Source: Oscillospiraceae bacterium
GTDB taxonomy: Bacteria > Bacillota_A > Clostridia > Oscillospirales > Oscillospiraceae
Direction: 5' to 3'
DNA: 30,934 nt
Assembly: GCA_902789835.1 (NCBI GenBank)
Contig: CADAPN010000008.1
Location: 1-30,934 of the forward strand
Of the stretch, positions 29,835 to 30,934 are shown one piece after another. The notes beneath the pieces are model-generated. The model worked only from the letters and a program-made list of their open reading frames with translations, was not told the DNA's origin and ran no database searches. Positions within the stretch are counted from its first letter, which is position 1; every line of letters begins with the position of its first letter. The translations under genes were made by a program, and so were the position numbers.

Positions 29835-30934
29835 GCGCTCGCCTCCTCATGAAAGTATCGATACACCGCCTCTGCAGCGCTCTGCGGCAGGACCGTTCTC
29901 AGCGTCTCCGTATCCGCCTCGCGGATGGCCCGGAGCGAACGAAAATGCTGGAGCAGGTCATTCTTTCGTTTCGGTCCGATTCCCTCGATTTCATCCAGCG
30001 TTGACGCGAAGCTCTCGTTGCGCAGATGTCGCTGATAGGTGATGGCACTGCGGTGGGTCTCCTCCTGGATCGTACCGATCAGGGAAAAAACCGCCTGATT
30101 TCCGGCGATGCCGATCTCTCTGCCGTCTGCGGTCATCAGAGCCCGGGTACGGTGGCGGTCATCCTTCACCATGCCAAAGCAGGGCACCTTCAGGCCGAGG
30201 TCCGCAAGGGCGCGCTCCGCCGTTGCGGTATGGACATCACCGCCGTCAATCAGCAGCAGATCCGGCAGAGGAGCAAATTTTTCATCCCCGTCCAGATACC
30301 GTTGGAACCGGCGCGTCACCGCCTGGTACATGCTGGCATAATCGTCCGGCGTTTCCAAATCCCGGATCCGGAACTTTCGGTAGGCGGACCTGCGCGGCTT
30401 GCCGTCCTGGAACACCGTCATGGCGGCAACGATCCCCATGCTTCCGAGATTTGAGATATCGAACGCTTCGATCCGGTGGGGGAAGGCTTCCAGTTCCAGT
30501 GCTTTCTGAAGCCACTCCAGGGTCTTGTTCCGACGCTGTTCCACGGTGGTGCGGCGGATGATTTCCTCCCGCGCGTTCAGCTGGGCGCTCTCCACCAGAC
30601 GCAGGCGCTCTCCCCGTTTCGGAACTTCAAGATAAACCCGGCGCCCGTACTGTTCCCCGAGCAGCTGTTCCAGCTCCTCCCGGCCTTCCATCTCACAGGG
30701 GAGCAGGATCGTCTTCGGTCGGTTGCTTCCGTCGGTCATGTAATACTGGCGCACCAGTTCGGCCACGGCTTCGTCGTCCTCCTCCAGAGGCTCATCCAGC
30801 ATTTCCACGTCTTTCCCGGCAAGATCCCCGTCTACAAAGTGCAGCACCGTGAAACAGCTTCTGGCGCCGCGGACAAATCCGACGGCATCGGTGTCGTTGA
30901 AGGCCGTGGCGATCACCCGCTGATGGTTCTGCAG
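29795..30934 (-). CDS. uvrC: UvrC excinuclease subunit, C-terminal part
   Basis: At least 379 codons are visible; the reading frame stays open to the right edge, so the N-terminal GIY-YIG nuclease domain lies outside. UvrC cuts both sides of a lesion held by UvrB in nucleotide excision repair. Visible are the end of the UvrB-binding region, the RNase H-like endonuclease domain (IEAFDISNLGSMGIVAAM, then LLLIDGGDVHTA, then KDDRHRT, carrying catalytic Asp and His), and a C-terminal helix-hairpin-helix pair (IEGIGPKRKNDLLQHF, then TVLPQSAAEAVY). The C-terminus overlaps rsmD by 40 nt. Confidence 0.95.
   Translation of the reverse strand: MQNHQRVIATAFNDTDAVGFVRGARSCFTVLHFVDGDLAGKDVEMLDEPLEEDDEAVAELVRQYYMTDGSNRPKTILLPCEMEGREELEQLLGEQYGRRVYLEVPKRGERLRLVESAQLNAREEIIRRTTVEQRRNKTLEWLQKALELEAFPHRIEAFDISNLGSMGIVAAMTVFQDGKPRRSAYRKFRIRDLETPDDYASMYQAVTRRFQRYLDGDEKFAPLPDLLLIDGGDVHTATAERALADLGLKVPCFGMVKDDRHRTRALMTADGREIGIAGNQAVFSLIGTIQEETHRSAITYQRHLRNESFASTLDEIEGIGPKRKNDLLQHFRSLRAIREADTETLRTVLPQSAAEAVYRYFHEEASACGSSPASQEEEN

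Overview
The window looks like a chromosomal segment of a Gram-positive-type anaerobe of the class Clostridia (Bacillota), G+C-rich by eye. The evidence is a dcw cluster in Firmicutes order, a MurE with the meso-DAP motif DNPR, DacF-, MraZ- and PgcA-like proteins, a giant 2-hydroxyacyl-CoA dehydratase activase-type protein typical of anaerobic Clostridia, GGAGG-type ribosome binding sites and sigma-A-like promoters with 17-bp spacers. I cannot name a genus. Coding density is high, no gap between genes exceeds 300 bases, and I see no rRNA, tRNA, CRISPR array, phage or insertion sequence.

Region 1 (1-2678, minus strand): the first codons of a G3E-family GTPase at the left edge, a second G3E GTPase carrying a long His/Asp/Cys repeat (a metal-chaperone type protein), and a D-alanyl-D-alanine carboxypeptidase. 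Region 2 (2888-6404, plus): an overlapping operon of comEA, an OmpR-type response regulator, its histidine kinase and an Xaa-Pro peptidase. Region 3 (6627-12096): a 1417-residue double activase protein, a convergent TetR/DhaS-like regulator sharing its terminator, and a solitary hypA. Region 4 (12196-18831): phosphoglucomutase and a F420-0:L-glutamate ligase-like gene transcribed divergently, a GH36 alpha-galactosidase convergent with the latter, then a TrpR-like (YerC/YecD) regulator coupled to a SAM methyltransferase.

Region 5 (18948-28086, minus) is the cell-envelope and division block. It reads, in transcription order, mraZ-rsmH-murE-mraY-murG, then ftsQ, then ftsZ, then a YihY-type membrane protein and an rRNA-methyltransferase-like gene. 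ftsL, ftsI/spoVD, murF, murD, ftsW, murC and ftsA, usually found here, are absent. The sequence splits the block into separately controlled units: mraZ has a TATAAT promoter followed by four MraZ boxes at exact 10-bp intervals; ftsQ has an extended -10 promoter overlapped at its start site by a 12-bp-arm inverted repeat, and is closed by a strong terminator; ftsZ has its own promoter. Region 6 (28259-30934, minus) is a tightly overlapped uvrC-rsmD-coaD-coiled-coil gene operon ending in a terminator just upstream of the mraZ promoter; uvrC runs off the right edge.

Most of the window is ordinary housekeeping DNA. The points worth a second look are the His/Asp/Cys repeat in the GTPase, the ftsQ operator candidate, the MraZ boxes, the yihY start signals buried in the ftsZ terminator, the shortened dcw cluster with an atypical FtsZ tail, and the duplicated activase domains.
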